From Algoriphagus limi (GTDB lineage: Bacteria; Bacteroidota; Bacteroidia; Cytophagales; Cyclobacteriaceae), in assembly GCF_024919275.1 (NCBI RefSeq), contig NZ_JANWGH010000001.1:1620296-1684295 (forward strand): a stretch of DNA of 64,000 nt, in the 5' to 3' direction. The translations under genes were made by a program, and so were the position numbers. Every line of letters begins with the position of its first letter. The stretch's first letter is position 1. This document shows positions 33,621 through 42,925 of the stretch, in pieces. The notes under the pieces were generated by a model that did not search any database, had not been told where the DNA came from, and saw only the letters and a program-made list of their open reading frames with translations.

Positions 33621-36071
33621 CTATTCAAAGGATAGGCTCTCCAAATTCTTCATAATCCCCACTTTATCCAGCACTATCACTCCCTCTTCTGATTGGTCGA
33701 AAATGAATCGGATTTGATACAAATTCTTGGGCTGAAAAGCTGGGTTTAGTGATTTCAGTTTTTGAAGGTCAAATTGATACAATTGGAAAACACTTTCTGT
33801 CTCGTCCTTATCATCCAAAAACTGAATTTTCATCACTCTGGACTTGATAAGCCTTTGCAAAGGAGAAAACTCACTTAACATAAAAGTTACACGTTCACCT
33901 TGTTGATCGGTCAATTCTATGGTGAAATCAATCGGAGAAAGAGGCTTTTCTGCTTCACCCTCCTTTTCTTCTTCTATATTTTCTGATTCTACGACTTGCT
34001 CCTCGTCAACCTCGTTTTCTCCTATTGATTCATTCTCAAGTTCCTCTTCATTGGATTCATTCTTTTTGACCCATTTCCCCCTGCTTTTGGGATTGGAGCT
34101 TTCGTTGGATTCTGCCAAGGAGAAAATCAAAACCGAACTCGAATCCGGCCTAGAGTTATTCTCTCCCAGACTTATGATATAGCTCGCCCTAACCGAATCC
34201 GGTAATTGGGGTTTGGGGCTTGATTCCCATTCCACAGAATCTCCTCCAAATTCCTTGTAATTCCAACCAAGGAAAACAGCTCTTGTTCCTTTCAAACCAT
34301 ATTTTGGAATGATTTCCCCTTCTCTCCACACGGTTAGATTTTCGCCCTTCGCATTCCCTTCTTCAGTTAAACTGACCACATCAAAATCCTCGTCAAAATC
34401 AGCCCAAAACTGACTGTTGGAATCTTCAAACTGACTGAGATAGATTGTTTCAGGAAGCCAGTTTCTCCCTTTTCTAGCATCTGCAAAAAGTGGTAAATAA
34501 TCTCTTTTCTTGAGTAAGGTAGTTTCTAAAAATGCGCTGATATACACTTTGGCAATTTGCTCCTGATCAGCCGCATCCATCAGTTGGTTTTTATTTAAAA
34601 TTCCTGAAAATGTGGCCAGCACATCATTATCTCCCCAACTGGTGTTGAACTGACCATGATTAGCTCCGGCGATATAGATTCCTGCCTTAAAATGATACGC
34701 GGAATCTGTAAATGAAATTCGTTCAAATTGCTTTGCCGCATCAAAAGATTCCACATCTGAATCCTGAGCCCCATGTATCCCCAAATAGCTAACATTTTCA
34801 ATTTTGGTTAGGCTATTTCCAGGCTTATACTGTCCATCCACAGGAGCTATAGCAATGACAGACTGAATATCAAAATGGTAACCCAAAGGAATGCTCGCAT
34901 CATCGGGATAAAAGTCTAGTTGGTTAAGCATAGCTGCATGACCAACTGCCTCACCCCCTCTGGAATGACCAATCAAGGCCAGTTTATCCATGGCGATTTG
35001 ACCAGAGAGTTCATGCTGCGGGTCTTCATTCCATGCCTTCCATTGCTTAAGATGCTCCAATAGTAACCAAGCTCTTGCATCATTTTCCTTTTCCAATCCA
35101 TCAGGAATATCTGACCAAGATCCATTAATAAAATTCTCATCAACCGACACCAATATTATTCCTCTAGAAGCTAAAAGTTCTCCCAGATAAGCATACCCGG
35201 GATCCGAAAAATCCTGCATGGGATGATTTCCGTGCACGATCAAAACCAACGGAAAAGGTCCTTTACCTTTAGGCTTCCAAACCCGTCCATTTATGGGCAA
35301 CTCCCGATAATCAAATCCCCAAAAATAGCTTCTATACTTCCCGGAAAGCCCTTCCCAATGATCTAAAAATGCGGTGCCATCGACAGAAGGGGTTACGTAC
35401 CGAACACCTTCAGCATATTCCTCTCTTCGAATATCTTTTCCTGAGCCATAGGTGAAATAATCCACTTCATAGTTTCCATTATTTCCCGGAGAATCTCCCT
35501 TCAAAGGTTCAATTTTATCCTCAACGAGTTTTGCAGCATTGATCAGGGGTCTGATATCCAAACCTCGGATGGATAGAAAATAAAGAAATGCAACTAAGCC
35601 AACGATTCCTAAGCCAAAGCCCAAAACAGCGACTACCTTCTTTGGCATTTTCAAATGCTTAAAATGTCCCTTTTTAAACAAGGGAAATCCTGCTCCCAAC
35701 AATGAAAAAACCACAACCAAATACAGGACAATTCGCTCGTCTTGCATACGGACAATAAAGAGCAGAGGTATGGCTAAGAACAAGGCAATTTTGTAGGATC
35801 TTGGTATTTCATAAAACTGCTTAACCAGCCAAACACTTAAATAAGATCCTAAGAGAGAAATTAGAATAATACCTGCTCCCAAGGCCAAAATCCAAGGATC
35901 CTTGAAATTGATAGTCGTTCCTAATACCTCGATTACAAAAAAGATAACTGAACCGATAATCAATCCGATAGCTGCCCCTTTTACAGATAAAAGTCCGGGT
36001 TTGATTTTTTGAAGTTGCTTTCCGATCCAAGATTTTAATCGTAAAAAATAGCTTTTCAGGGATTGCTTCAT
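33621..36071 (-). CDS. Large membrane-anchored alpha/beta hydrolase
   Basis: An 816-residue protein. Five or six hydrophobic helices lie in residues 25-175. An alpha/beta hydrolase domain follows (about 205-560) with LVLIVHGNHPMQDFSDPGY (oxyanion region), SRGIILVSVDENFING, and the nucleophile elbow GHSRGGEAVGH. A late His in GANHGQFNTSWGD completes the likely triad. This resembles the chlorophyllase/PAF-acetylhydrolase-like hydrolases. Residues about 640-720 form an acidic, low-complexity stretch (SNEEELENE, EEEKEGEAEK) before a C-terminal beta domain. Substrate unknown. It converges with the LytTR gene (6-base gap). Confidence 0.8.
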   Translation of the reverse strand: MKQSLKSYFLRLKSWIGKQLQKIKPGLLSVKGAAIGLIIGSVIFFVIEVLGTTINFKDPWILALGAGIILISLLGSYLSVWLVKQFYEIPRSYKIALFLAIPLLFIVRMQDERIVLYLVVVFSLLGAGFPLFKKGHFKHLKMPKKVVAVLGFGLGIVGLVAFLYFLSIRGLDIRPLINAAKLVEDKIEPLKGDSPGNNGNYEVDYFTYGSGKDIRREEYAEGVRYVTPSVDGTAFLDHWEGLSGKYRSYFWGFDYRELPINGRVWKPKGKGPFPLVLIVHGNHPMQDFSDPGYAYLGELLASRGIILVSVDENFINGSWSDIPDGLEKENDARAWLLLEHLKQWKAWNEDPQHELSGQIAMDKLALIGHSRGGEAVGHAAMLNQLDFYPDDASIPLGYHFDIQSVIAIAPVDGQYKPGNSLTKIENVSYLGIHGAQDSDVESFDAAKQFERISFTDSAYHFKAGIYIAGANHGQFNTSWGDNDVLATFSGILNKNQLMDAADQEQIAKVYISAFLETTLLKKRDYLPLFADARKGRNWLPETIYLSQFEDSNSQFWADFDEDFDVVSLTEEGNAKGENLTVWREGEIIPKYGLKGTRAVFLGWNYKEFGGDSVEWESSPKPQLPDSVRASYIISLGENNSRPDSSSVLIFSLAESNESSNPKSRGKWVKKNESNEEELENESIGENEVDEEQVVESENIEEEKEGEAEKPLSPIDFTIELTDQQGERVTFMLSEFSPLQRLIKSRVMKIQFLDDKDETESVFQLYQFDLQKLKSLNPAFQPKNLYQIRFIFDQSEEGVIVLDKVGIMKNLESLSFE

Positions 36072-36275
36072 AAAAAAAGGAATTAAAAGAAAATGCTTGA
36101 AATAAAGGAAATTAGAAAACCTCTATCTCAAGTAGGGTAATTTTTTAAGTAATTCCAATTTGCCTAAGAATTCCTGAAAATAAATCACCTTACAGAGGGT
36201 ATTCTTGAATTGACATTATAAATAAAAAATCTCTCTTTATACATATTAGAGTATAACACTATCCACCAAAAGTAA

Positions 36276-36488
36276 TCAACTCATTCCATGTTCCTTCAAC
36301 TCCTCTTTCAGAAGTGTTTTGAGACTTTCGAGGTAGTCTGCCAAAACCTCCTGATCGATTTTTGGATTCTTCTCGGATGGAATTGTGATAGGATTTTCAT
36401 TCAGCTTTTTGTAAAGCTCTGGGAAGTTGTTTTCAATATTTGTAGTCAATTGCATTATTTCCCTCAAAAGGCTTTGAATAGTTCTCAT
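36276..36488 (-). CDS. Small helical protein of unknown function
   Basis: A 70-residue soluble protein (MRTIQSLLREIMQLTTNIENNF, later LADYLESLKTLLKEELKEHG) predicted to form two helices linked by a proline-containing loop. It has no signal peptide. It stands alone between non-coding stretches of about 170-200 bases on the same strand as its neighbours. No family recognised; the amphipathic helices suggest a small structural or regulatory protein. Confidence 0.55.
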   Translation of the reverse strand: MRTIQSLLREIMQLTTNIENNFPELYKKLNENPITIPSEKNPKIDQEVLADYLESLKTLLKEELKEHGMS

Positions 36489-36655
36489 GGCATTAAAATT
36501 TTAGATTTTCCTCATTTTCCACTGCTAATCACAAAATGGTCATTTTGGATTGATCAAAACTAGGCAGATTCTTCAAGGATTCTTCTGATAATTATCACCT
36601 AATCAGCTGATTTGGGTATTCCATTGGTTTCGCTTATTCCTTTTGAATTAATAGT

Positions 36656-37615
36656 TTACGAGATCCTTTGGAATACAAGCCTGTTTCCATTCTGAATCAA
36701 ACTCACCTGACTACAATGAGATAAATGGGTGAATTCGTATGGTTGTTCCGGATCAAAAACATCATCGGTAATGGATTTGAATTCCCCTGTACATTCCTCC
36801 ACTCCTTCAGGAGAAAAACGAGTTATTCGAAAGCACTCCTCTCCCTTTTCCAAGCAAAACCAAGAACCGGCAACTTCACCGGCTAACCATTGACTTTGTA
36901 TTGGGATATTTTTCGGTTTTGGAGGTTCAGGTAGCGTTCCATGTACCGTTTCCCAGGTGTAAGCTGTTATGCTGTGATACTTTCCTACTGGAATTTTTTC
37001 TCCTTCAGAACTGACAACCAATTTATTTTTCAACAAATCCACATTTGTAATTGGCATAGGTTTTAAATGCCATAGGTAATTCAATAAGACTTGCTTCAAA
37101 CCCGAAAGATTTGGACTTCCTGCAAGAATTCCAGAACGAACAAAGCGACAACAATTAGTTCCATCAATTGTAAATGGCCCAAAAGGAATTGATCCCCGGC
37201 TTTGCATTTCCTTTACTTTTTCGAATGCTCTATCAAAATTGATTTCACAATAGGATGCCATCAAAGGTCCCATTCCAAAAGTCCAGGGGTTATCTTGAAT
37301 CTCTTGGAGGATTTCTTGAAAATTTTGAATGTTACCTTTTTCCCAAATAGCTTTTGTGCGAATCGACAACACCGAGTCGGTGGATTCATCCCGAATCCTT
37401 CCATATTGATACGGAGCATGGTAGCGACCACAATCAAAATACCTACAAATCCCCTCCTCTTTTTGAAATAAAACCAAAGAAGCATGACCCACTTGGTAAT
37501 GAAAGTCTTTGTTAAAGCCAAGAAAAGTCATAGGCTTATCATACCAAGTCCCGGTCTGCTTTCCTACAAATTCAGGCCAAGCAATAGCGATAGCAACTCC
37601 ATTTTGAACACTCAT
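36656..37615 (-). CDS. Protein of unknown function, possibly permuted papain-like (YiiX/LRAT-type)
   Basis: A 319-residue protein without signal peptide. The first half has HYQVGHASLVLFQ (about 40) and later FTIDGTNCCRFVRSGILAG (about 150). A G-H-x-x-L-V strand followed further on by N-C-x-x-F-V is the order of active-site His then Cys in circularly permuted NlpC/P60 proteins (YiiX, LRAT). The C-terminal part (about 230-319) is a small beta domain with SWFCLEKGEECFRITRFSP. I recall similar sequences as uncharacterised Bacteroidota proteins (perhaps DUF6695; uncertain). The substrate may be an acyl or peptide amide. Confidence 0.5.
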   Translation of the reverse strand: MSVQNGVAIAIAWPEFVGKQTGTWYDKPMTFLGFNKDFHYQVGHASLVLFQKEEGICRYFDCGRYHAPYQYGRIRDESTDSVLSIRTKAIWEKGNIQNFQEILQEIQDNPWTFGMGPLMASYCEINFDRAFEKVKEMQSRGSIPFGPFTIDGTNCCRFVRSGILAGSPNLSGLKQVLLNYLWHLKPMPITNVDLLKNKLVVSSEGEKIPVGKYHSITAYTWETVHGTLPEPPKPKNIPIQSQWLAGEVAGSWFCLEKGEECFRITRFSPEGVEECTGEFKSITDDVFDPEQPYEFTHLSHCSQVSLIQNGNRLVFQRIS

Positions 37616-37644
37616 TAGATCAATTTTTGGTTAGCGCTTAACAA

Positions 37645-38235
37645 TCACGGTAAAGTCCTGAATACCCAATCCCAAAAGGGAGTGGTAACCCCGTAGGCTT
37701 TATTCTCATTTACATGGTGATGAATATGATGATTTCTCCAAAGTACTTTCAAGCTGTTTTTTGGAGGTTTCCGAGTATGGATCCAATAATGAACAAGTAG
37801 ATATAATGCATAGCCTGAAATGAATCCAGGAAAAAACCCATAGGCCAAGGAGCCGATTAGGAACTTGAATAGGAAAAACACTACTAAAGAAACTCCTAAT
37901 GCCAAAGGCATGGGTAGGGTAAGGCGTTCGCGATCGGAAGGAATATCATGATGGATACCATGAAGTTTTGACTGCCAATTTTTCCCCTCTCTATAATTAC
38001 CAGCATGAAAAACATAGCGATGAATCAAATATTCAAAAAATGAGAAGGCAAATAGCCCAGCAAATACCAAAAGGATTTGAAGGCCTAGTGGCACCAATCG
38101 AAAATAAACTCCATAAAGAAATATGATCAGTGCCAATCCGAATAAAGAAGCTATAACCGCAATCGCATTGGATCTGGAAAATCGCTCCAAAAAAGGATTT
38201 TCAAATAGTTGTTTACTTGAATTTGCTGCCTTCAT
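37645..38235 (-). CDS. Fatty-acid hydroxylase/sterol desaturase family protein
   Basis: A 196-residue membrane di-iron enzyme with three or four hydrophobic helices. The histidine motifs of fatty-acid 2-hydroxylases are present: EYLIHRYVFH (about 70), LHGIHHDIPSDRERLTLP (about 90), HYWIH (about 147) and NHHIHHHVNENKAYGVTTPFWDWVF (about 168). The size and the DRERLTLP motif match the soluble-anchor-free bacterial fatty-acid 2-hydroxylase group that hydroxylates acyl chains of sphingolipid-type lipids. It starts shortly downstream of a promoter-less 240-base gap and is followed by the permuted papain-like gene. Confidence 0.85.
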   Translation of the reverse strand: MKAANSSKQLFENPFLERFSRSNAIAVIASLFGLALIIFLYGVYFRLVPLGLQILLVFAGLFAFSFFEYLIHRYVFHAGNYREGKNWQSKLHGIHHDIPSDRERLTLPMPLALGVSLVVFFLFKFLIGSLAYGFFPGFISGYALYLLVHYWIHTRKPPKNSLKVLWRNHHIHHHVNENKAYGVTTPFWDWVFRTLP

Positions 38236-38475
38236 AGTGATCGGGGGAAAGACATCATCCTTTAGGAAATTTAAAACTACTTTTTGAAAAGATTCAAATA
38301 GAGAAATAAAATTTTTTCAATATCACCAATTGCAAAATTTGATAACAGAAAACCCAAAAACACTCTAATCTCAATACTTCCCGACAAACCTCATCCCATT
38401 CACTGACTTTCCTCATGATTTTTTTAAGGGTTATGCCGTATCATCGTTCATTCAAATAATCAAAACCCAGAAGCT

Positions 38476-38964
38476 ATGTCGCAACCTCAGCCCTTATCTT
38501 CAGCCCAAACCACCGCTTTGGTGTTGTTAAGGCTATTAGTGGGATGGCATTTTCTCTATGAAGGTGTCATCAAACTTTACACACCCTCATGGACAGCCAA
38601 AGGCTACCTGCTCAGCGCTACTTATATGGAATCCTTGTTCCATTGGCTTGGCAGTGAATCCATGATTTCCATTGTGGATACCCTAAATATCGCCACCCTT
38701 CTTTTTGTTGGTGCAGCCCTTATTCTGGGCTTTCGAACCAAACTGGCAAGTATTCTTGGAATAGGCCTTCTGTTGCTTTATTTCTTTGCACATCCGCCAT
38801 TTCCAGGACATCCGCAAGGAGCTACTGAAGGAAGCTATTGGATCGTGAATAAAAACCTCATCGAGGCAGTAGCACTACTTGTCGTTTACCTTTTCCCAAC
38901 TTCCCTGACTTTTGGTTTGGAGAGGTTATTCCACAAAAAAGAAATCCAAACCCAATCCCACTAA
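38476..38964 (+). CDS. DoxX-family membrane protein
   Basis: A 162-residue integral membrane protein. LVLLRLLVGWHFLYEGVIKL (helix 1, with the DoxX motif R-x-x-x-G-x-x-F-x-x-G-x-x-K) is followed by further helices at about 72-92, 96-115 and 130-155. Members of the DoxX/TQO small subunit family are membrane components linked to redox or thiosulfate reactions, though most are uncharacterised. In Bacteroidota DoxX genes often precede Gfo/Idh/MocA oxidoreductase genes, as here (14 bases to the next start). Co-transcription is likely. Confidence 0.85.
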   Translation: MSQPQPLSSAQTTALVLLRLLVGWHFLYEGVIKLYTPSWTAKGYLLSATYMESLFHWLGSESMISIVDTLNIATLLFVGAALILGFRTKLASILGIGLLLLYFFAHPPFPGHPQGATEGSYWIVNKNLIEAVALLVVYLFPTSLTFGLERLFHKKEIQTQSH

Positions 38965-38977
38965 ACCCAGCAAGCTC

Positions 38978-40606
38978 ATGTCAACAGATAAAAAACTATT
39001 CAGCGGATTTACCCGACGAGACTGGTTAAAAAGTCTGGCAGGCCTTCCCATCTTAGGATCGGTTTGGGCAGCTGGATTGGATACAACCAAAAAGTCTAAA
39101 CTCGAAAAAGAACTTCTTCTTGAAAGACTAAATATCAAAGCAAGTCCACCGCCACCTTCAGGATCCATGGCAGGTGACCCGGTTCGAGTGGGATTGATAG
39201 GTTTCGGTATTCGTGGCGAACAACTTATGCGGGCCTTAGGTTTTGCAACTCAAGAGTGGCAGGAAGCCATGGCAAAATCCAGCCAGGAAAATCCAAACGA
39301 CAAACGTTTGGAGGATTTCAAAGCACAGGAAAACCTCAATGTAAAATTGACTGGTATCTGCGATATCTTTGATGTCCGGGCAGAAAATGCGCTTCGCTCC
39401 TTCAACACCCCTGACAATCCTTGTAAGCGATACGATAGTTATCTGGATCTTATCCATAGCGGAGATGTAGATGCGGTGATAATCGCTACTCCGGATCATT
39501 GGCATGCTCCAATGGCACAGGCTGCAGTGGAGGCAGGTGTCCATGTGTATGTAGAAAAACCCATGACACATACCATTTCCGAAACCTACATGCTACGGGA
39601 TGCTGTCAGGAGAAATCCAGGAACAGTCTTGGCGGTTGGACACCAGCACCGACAAACTTTAAGTTTCTTAACAGCACAAGATGCAATCGCTAAAAATACC
39701 CTGGGTCATGTTTCCTTGGTAGTAACCAACACCAACAGAAATGATGACAATGGTGCTTGGCAATACCCTATTCATCCCGATGCTAATACGGAGACTATTG
39801 ACTGGAATGCCTTCTTAGGTAATGCTCCTTACGAGCCATTTAATAAGGAACATTTCTTCAGATGGAGAAAATGGTGGGCTTACGGTTCAGGATTGTCTGG
39901 TGACCTTTTGACCCATGACTATGATCGGATCAACTGTGTCTTGAATATGGGAATTCCGAAATATGTGACTGCATCGGGAGGTATCTATACCCACCGAGAC
40001 GGCCGAAATGTTCCGGATGTCATGCAAGTCAACATGGACTTCCCTGAATTCAGTACAGGATCCAGCCAGGAAAGTGGTAAGGAACAAGGAATGACTTTGG
40101 TTTACAGTGCAACCCTTGGAAATCAATTTGACCGAGGCACTGTACTAATGGGACATGATGCCAGTATGGAACTTGGCAATATCCTGACCATCTATGCTGA
40201 TCCTCGATCTACCCAGTACAAGGATATGATTCAGGAAGGAAGAATTGATCCTTCTGTACCAATCTACCAATATGACCCAAGTGCCGATGGTGTAGATGCT
40301 GTGACTTCTGCAACAGCGAAGTATTTCGCAAACAAAGGTTTGCTATGGACATACCGAGATGGAAAACGGGTAGATTCTACCTTCTTACATATTCGGGAAT
40401 GGCTAAGCTGTATCCGAAATGGTGGAAACCCAAGTTGTGGAATCAATGAAGGTTTTGAAGAAGCCATCACCGCACATATGGCAGGACTATCTTATAAAAT
40501 CGGTAGAAGAATCGAATGGGATGCCGAAAACGAGCAAGTGATCGCGCTTCCTGGTGAAGACTTGGATGCCATTTTATTAGATAATACCGTCAACTATCAA
40601 TCCTAA
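38978..40606 (+). CDS. Tat-exported Gfo/Idh/MocA-family oxidoreductase
   Basis: The start at MSTDKKLFSGFTRRDWLKSL (38978) gives 542 residues with a twin-arginine signal (RRDWLKSLAGLPILGSVWAAG). The Rossmann motif is VRVGLIGFGIRGEQLMRAL near 72. AVIIATPDHWHAPMAQAAVEAGVHVYVEKPM (about 165) contains the conserved E-K-P. The C-terminal half has the alpha/beta Gfo/Idh/MocA substrate domain (FFRWRKWWAYGSGLSGDLLTHDYD). Periplasmic, NAD(P)-dependent action on a sugar or cyclitol is inferred from the family; the substrate is unknown. Such Tat-exported enzymes fold with cofactor in the cytoplasm. A bidirectional terminator follows. Confidence 0.9.
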   Translation: MSTDKKLFSGFTRRDWLKSLAGLPILGSVWAAGLDTTKKSKLEKELLLERLNIKASPPPPSGSMAGDPVRVGLIGFGIRGEQLMRALGFATQEWQEAMAKSSQENPNDKRLEDFKAQENLNVKLTGICDIFDVRAENALRSFNTPDNPCKRYDSYLDLIHSGDVDAVIIATPDHWHAPMAQAAVEAGVHVYVEKPMTHTISETYMLRDAVRRNPGTVLAVGHQHRQTLSFLTAQDAIAKNTLGHVSLVVTNTNRNDDNGAWQYPIHPDANTETIDWNAFLGNAPYEPFNKEHFFRWRKWWAYGSGLSGDLLTHDYDRINCVLNMGIPKYVTASGGIYTHRDGRNVPDVMQVNMDFPEFSTGSSQESGKEQGMTLVYSATLGNQFDRGTVLMGHDASMELGNILTIYADPRSTQYKDMIQEGRIDPSVPIYQYDPSADGVDAVTSATAKYFANKGLLWTYRDGKRVDSTFLHIREWLSCIRNGGNPSCGINEGFEEAITAHMAGLSYKIGRRIEWDAENEQVIALPGEDLDAILLDNTVNYQS

Positions 40607-40626
40607 TACTTTCCTGGTTTAAATTG

Positions 40627-40659
40627 AAAAAGAGGCTGTCCAATGGACAGTCTCTTTTT
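40627..40659. terminator. Bidirectional terminator
   Basis: The stem from AAAAAGAG and CTGTCC to GGACAG and CTCTTTTT has one internal G/T pair and loop AAT. A and T runs on both sides let it serve the converging oxidoreductase and amidohydrolase genes. Confidence 0.85.
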
Positions 40660-40673
40660 TTGCTTCAAAAAAT

Positions 40674-42107
40674 TTACCGTTCCACTAAAATATACTCTGC
40701 ATATCGAAGACCAGAGGCTAAGAAATTTTTCCTGTTTTTGGCTCGATCTTCAAAACCTTCCAAAGTCTCCCTATTTATTTTTCTTCCATTGACAGCCACA
40801 ATTTTGGGTTTTTGTAGCACTGACAAATCTTCCAGAGGATTGGAATCAGTCAGAATAAAATTAGCCAACTTCCCTTCTTCAATGGTTCCCATTTGATTAA
40901 GAAAATCATGGACCTTAGCCGGGTTGGCAGTAGCGGTTTTTAATGCCTCAAAAGGGCTCATTCCAGCTTCCTGATAAAAGGCCAGTTCCTGATGAATCGA
41001 ATAGCCAGGCAAAGTCACGCCGATTCCAGCATCCGTTCCACAGACAATATTTACCCCATTTTCATGCAGTTTTTGAATGATGGTAATATGGAAATCATGC
41101 TGATTTTTTATACGATCTACCACCTCAGGGTCTGAGGCTTTGGTCCCCTGCCACCGATCAAATTGAGCTTGGCTATCTACGTCCCGAATCAGGGGATTAA
41201 TAGCAGCCAACTCTTCCTGATTTAAAATATCATCCTCTGTAAGTAGTCTATAGATATTATAGAAAACCACAGCGGTTGGACATAAAGCTGATTGGGGATG
41301 AGTGGTATATAAGTCGATAACCCCTTGGAGTTTTGCAGTGTCTAATTGGAATTCCAAAGGTTGCTGAACGATATCCTCCACATGCTCTATGGTCTTGATT
41401 TGATCTCTGAAATGGTAGCTGTAAGGAACCAAAGCCGAAGGATGGGAGACTAAATCCATTTCACTTTCAGCCGCCTGCTCAAGAATCGCATCAAAAAGTT
41501 CTTCAGTCAACCCATTGTATGTTTTGATAAAATCATAGCCTCGCTCCTTGTAGGAAATGATTTTTTGCTTGGCTTGCTCTGGGCTCTGAAGTTGCAAATT
41601 ATCATCACCAGGATAGTCGGGACCACTCAATTTAGGACCAGAGGTGAAAAATGCCGGAGCCAAAAGATTGCCTTTTGCCAAATTATCCTTCATGCGAAGA
41701 TGCATGGGAAGCCCCCATAGATTCCGAACGGTTGTAACTCCATTTGCCAGATACAAACCCAATTCATACTCATCCCAGACATGGACATGCATATCCATCA
41801 ATCCAGGAGAAAGGTAAGCTCCTTGAGCATCCAAAATAGGAAGTCTTTGGGAATCCAAGTTTTGACCTATTTCAGAGATAATTCCTCCTTCGATTCGGAC
41901 ATCACGATTCATCAGGATTGTATCTTCAGTCATCGGAATCACATGGACATTCTGGATTAAATAAGAATCTTGTCCAGCTTCCGCTACTCGATTCACTTTG
42001 AGATAGGATGTTTTACTAGAATCAATAATTAGTATAGCCGCTAATACAAGCAGCACCAATCCTACAAATCCTAAAAGTCCAAATGCTATTCCTTTAATAA
42101 ATTTCAT
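40674..42107 (-). CDS. Membrane-anchored amidohydrolase
   Basis: The start at [22 protein letters not shown] (42107) gives 477 residues with an N-terminal membrane anchor and an extracytoplasmic amidohydrolase domain. Metal-site motifs are [13 protein letters not shown] (HxH, about 100), LVSHPS and IKTIEHVED (His ligands, about 220-240), and [10 protein letters not shown] (Asp, about 335). [35 protein letters not shown] at the end is the usual C-terminal beta-sandwich. It belongs to the imidazolonepropionase-like/prolidase-like group; the substrate is unknown. It is 7 bases after a DUF4386 protein gene and probably in its operon. Confidence 0.85.
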   Translation of the reverse strand: MKFIKGIAFGLLGFVGLVLLVLAAILIIDSSKTSYLKVNRVAEAGQDSYLIQNVHVIPMTEDTILMNRDVRIEGGIISEIGQNLDSQRLPILDAQGAYLSPGLMDMHVHVWDEYELGLYLANGVTTVRNLWGLPMHLRMKDNLAKGNLLAPAFFTSGPKLSGPDYPGDDNLQLQSPEQAKQKIISYKERGYDFIKTYNGLTEELFDAILEQAAESEMDLVSHPSALVPYSYHFRDQIKTIEHVEDIVQQPLEFQLDTAKLQGVIDLYTTHPQSALCPTAVVFYNIYRLLTEDDILNQEELAAINPLIRDVDSQAQFDRWQGTKASDPEVVDRIKNQHDFHITIIQKLHENGVNIVCGTDAGIGVTLPGYSIHQELAFYQEAGMSPFEALKTATANPAKVHDFLNQMGTIEEGKLANFILTDSNPLEDLSVLQKPKIVAVNGRKINRETLEGFEDRAKNRKNFLASGLRYAEYILVER

Positions 42108-42114
42108 GATGATT

Positions 42115-42780
42115 CTATTTCGATTTAAAGGCCGCAACAATCAACCAAATTGCCATAGCAATTTCTCCCAAACCCATAGGAAGAGCCAGATAAGTCTCCG
42201 CTTGAGTGAGCATGGAATCCCAGCTTGGGTTTAAAGCCTTTCCACCATGAATAATGAAATAGCAAAGACCCGCAAAAGTGACAAGCCCAGCCAAAATCTT
42301 GGGAATAAAGGCGCTTTTCCAACTTAAGAATCCGATTCCTATTAGGTGAAGCCCAAACACGATTAAGCCTTGGGACCAATATTTTTCAAAGCCAGCAAGA
42401 AAACCTAACACGTCACCTCCAGAGAACAGCTCAGAAACTGCTTGTGCTGCATGTTTAAGTTCGTTTATTCCAAATACCAAAAAAATGCAATAGGCAATCC
42501 TCAGGATGGCGGAGGATAAAGACAATTTAATATTCTGAGCTTTGAAAATTTGGAAAAACCCAATTGCTACAATTACATCCAAAAGCAAAATACCTACCCA
42601 GCCTGCAATTCCATAATGAAATTGATCGAGAGAGTTTTGGATATTTTGAACTGTTTGCACTTCATCCCCAGGAATCACAAGTTGCTGATAAACAAAGCCA
42701 TAGGAATAGCCCGCGAGTCCAGCCATTAACAGAAGGGAGAATCCTGTCAAAAGGGAATTTTTCTTTTGGGTAGAGTTCAT
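42115..42780 (-). CDS. DUF4386-like integral membrane protein
   Basis: A 221-residue protein with about six hydrophobic helices (first [20 protein letters not shown]; last [15 protein letters not shown]). Features consistent with DUF4386 proteins include [20 protein letters not shown] in the middle and [33 protein letters not shown]. Function unknown in the family. It lies just upstream of the amidohydrolase gene, with which it is probably co-transcribed; the pairing may be incidental. Confidence 0.75.
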   Translation of the reverse strand: MNSTQKKNSLLTGFSLLLMAGLAGYSYGFVYQQLVIPGDEVQTVQNIQNSLDQFHYGIAGWVGILLLDVIVAIGFFQIFKAQNIKLSLSSAILRIAYCIFLVFGINELKHAAQAVSELFSGGDVLGFLAGFEKYWSQGLIVFGLHLIGIGFLSWKSAFIPKILAGLVTFAGLCYFIIHGGKALNPSWDSMLTQAETYLALPMGLGEIAMAIWLIVAAFKSK

Positions 42781-42925
42781 TGAGCGGGTATTGATGAAAA
42801 AAATATTGCTGTTTACGAAAACAACTTACTCCTAAAAATTTCCCCTGCCAAAAATTACTAGCGGTAACTCTCCCTTTTTGGCTTCAAAGGACTATCTTGA
42901 AAGCTACTTAAACCTATTCCAATTT

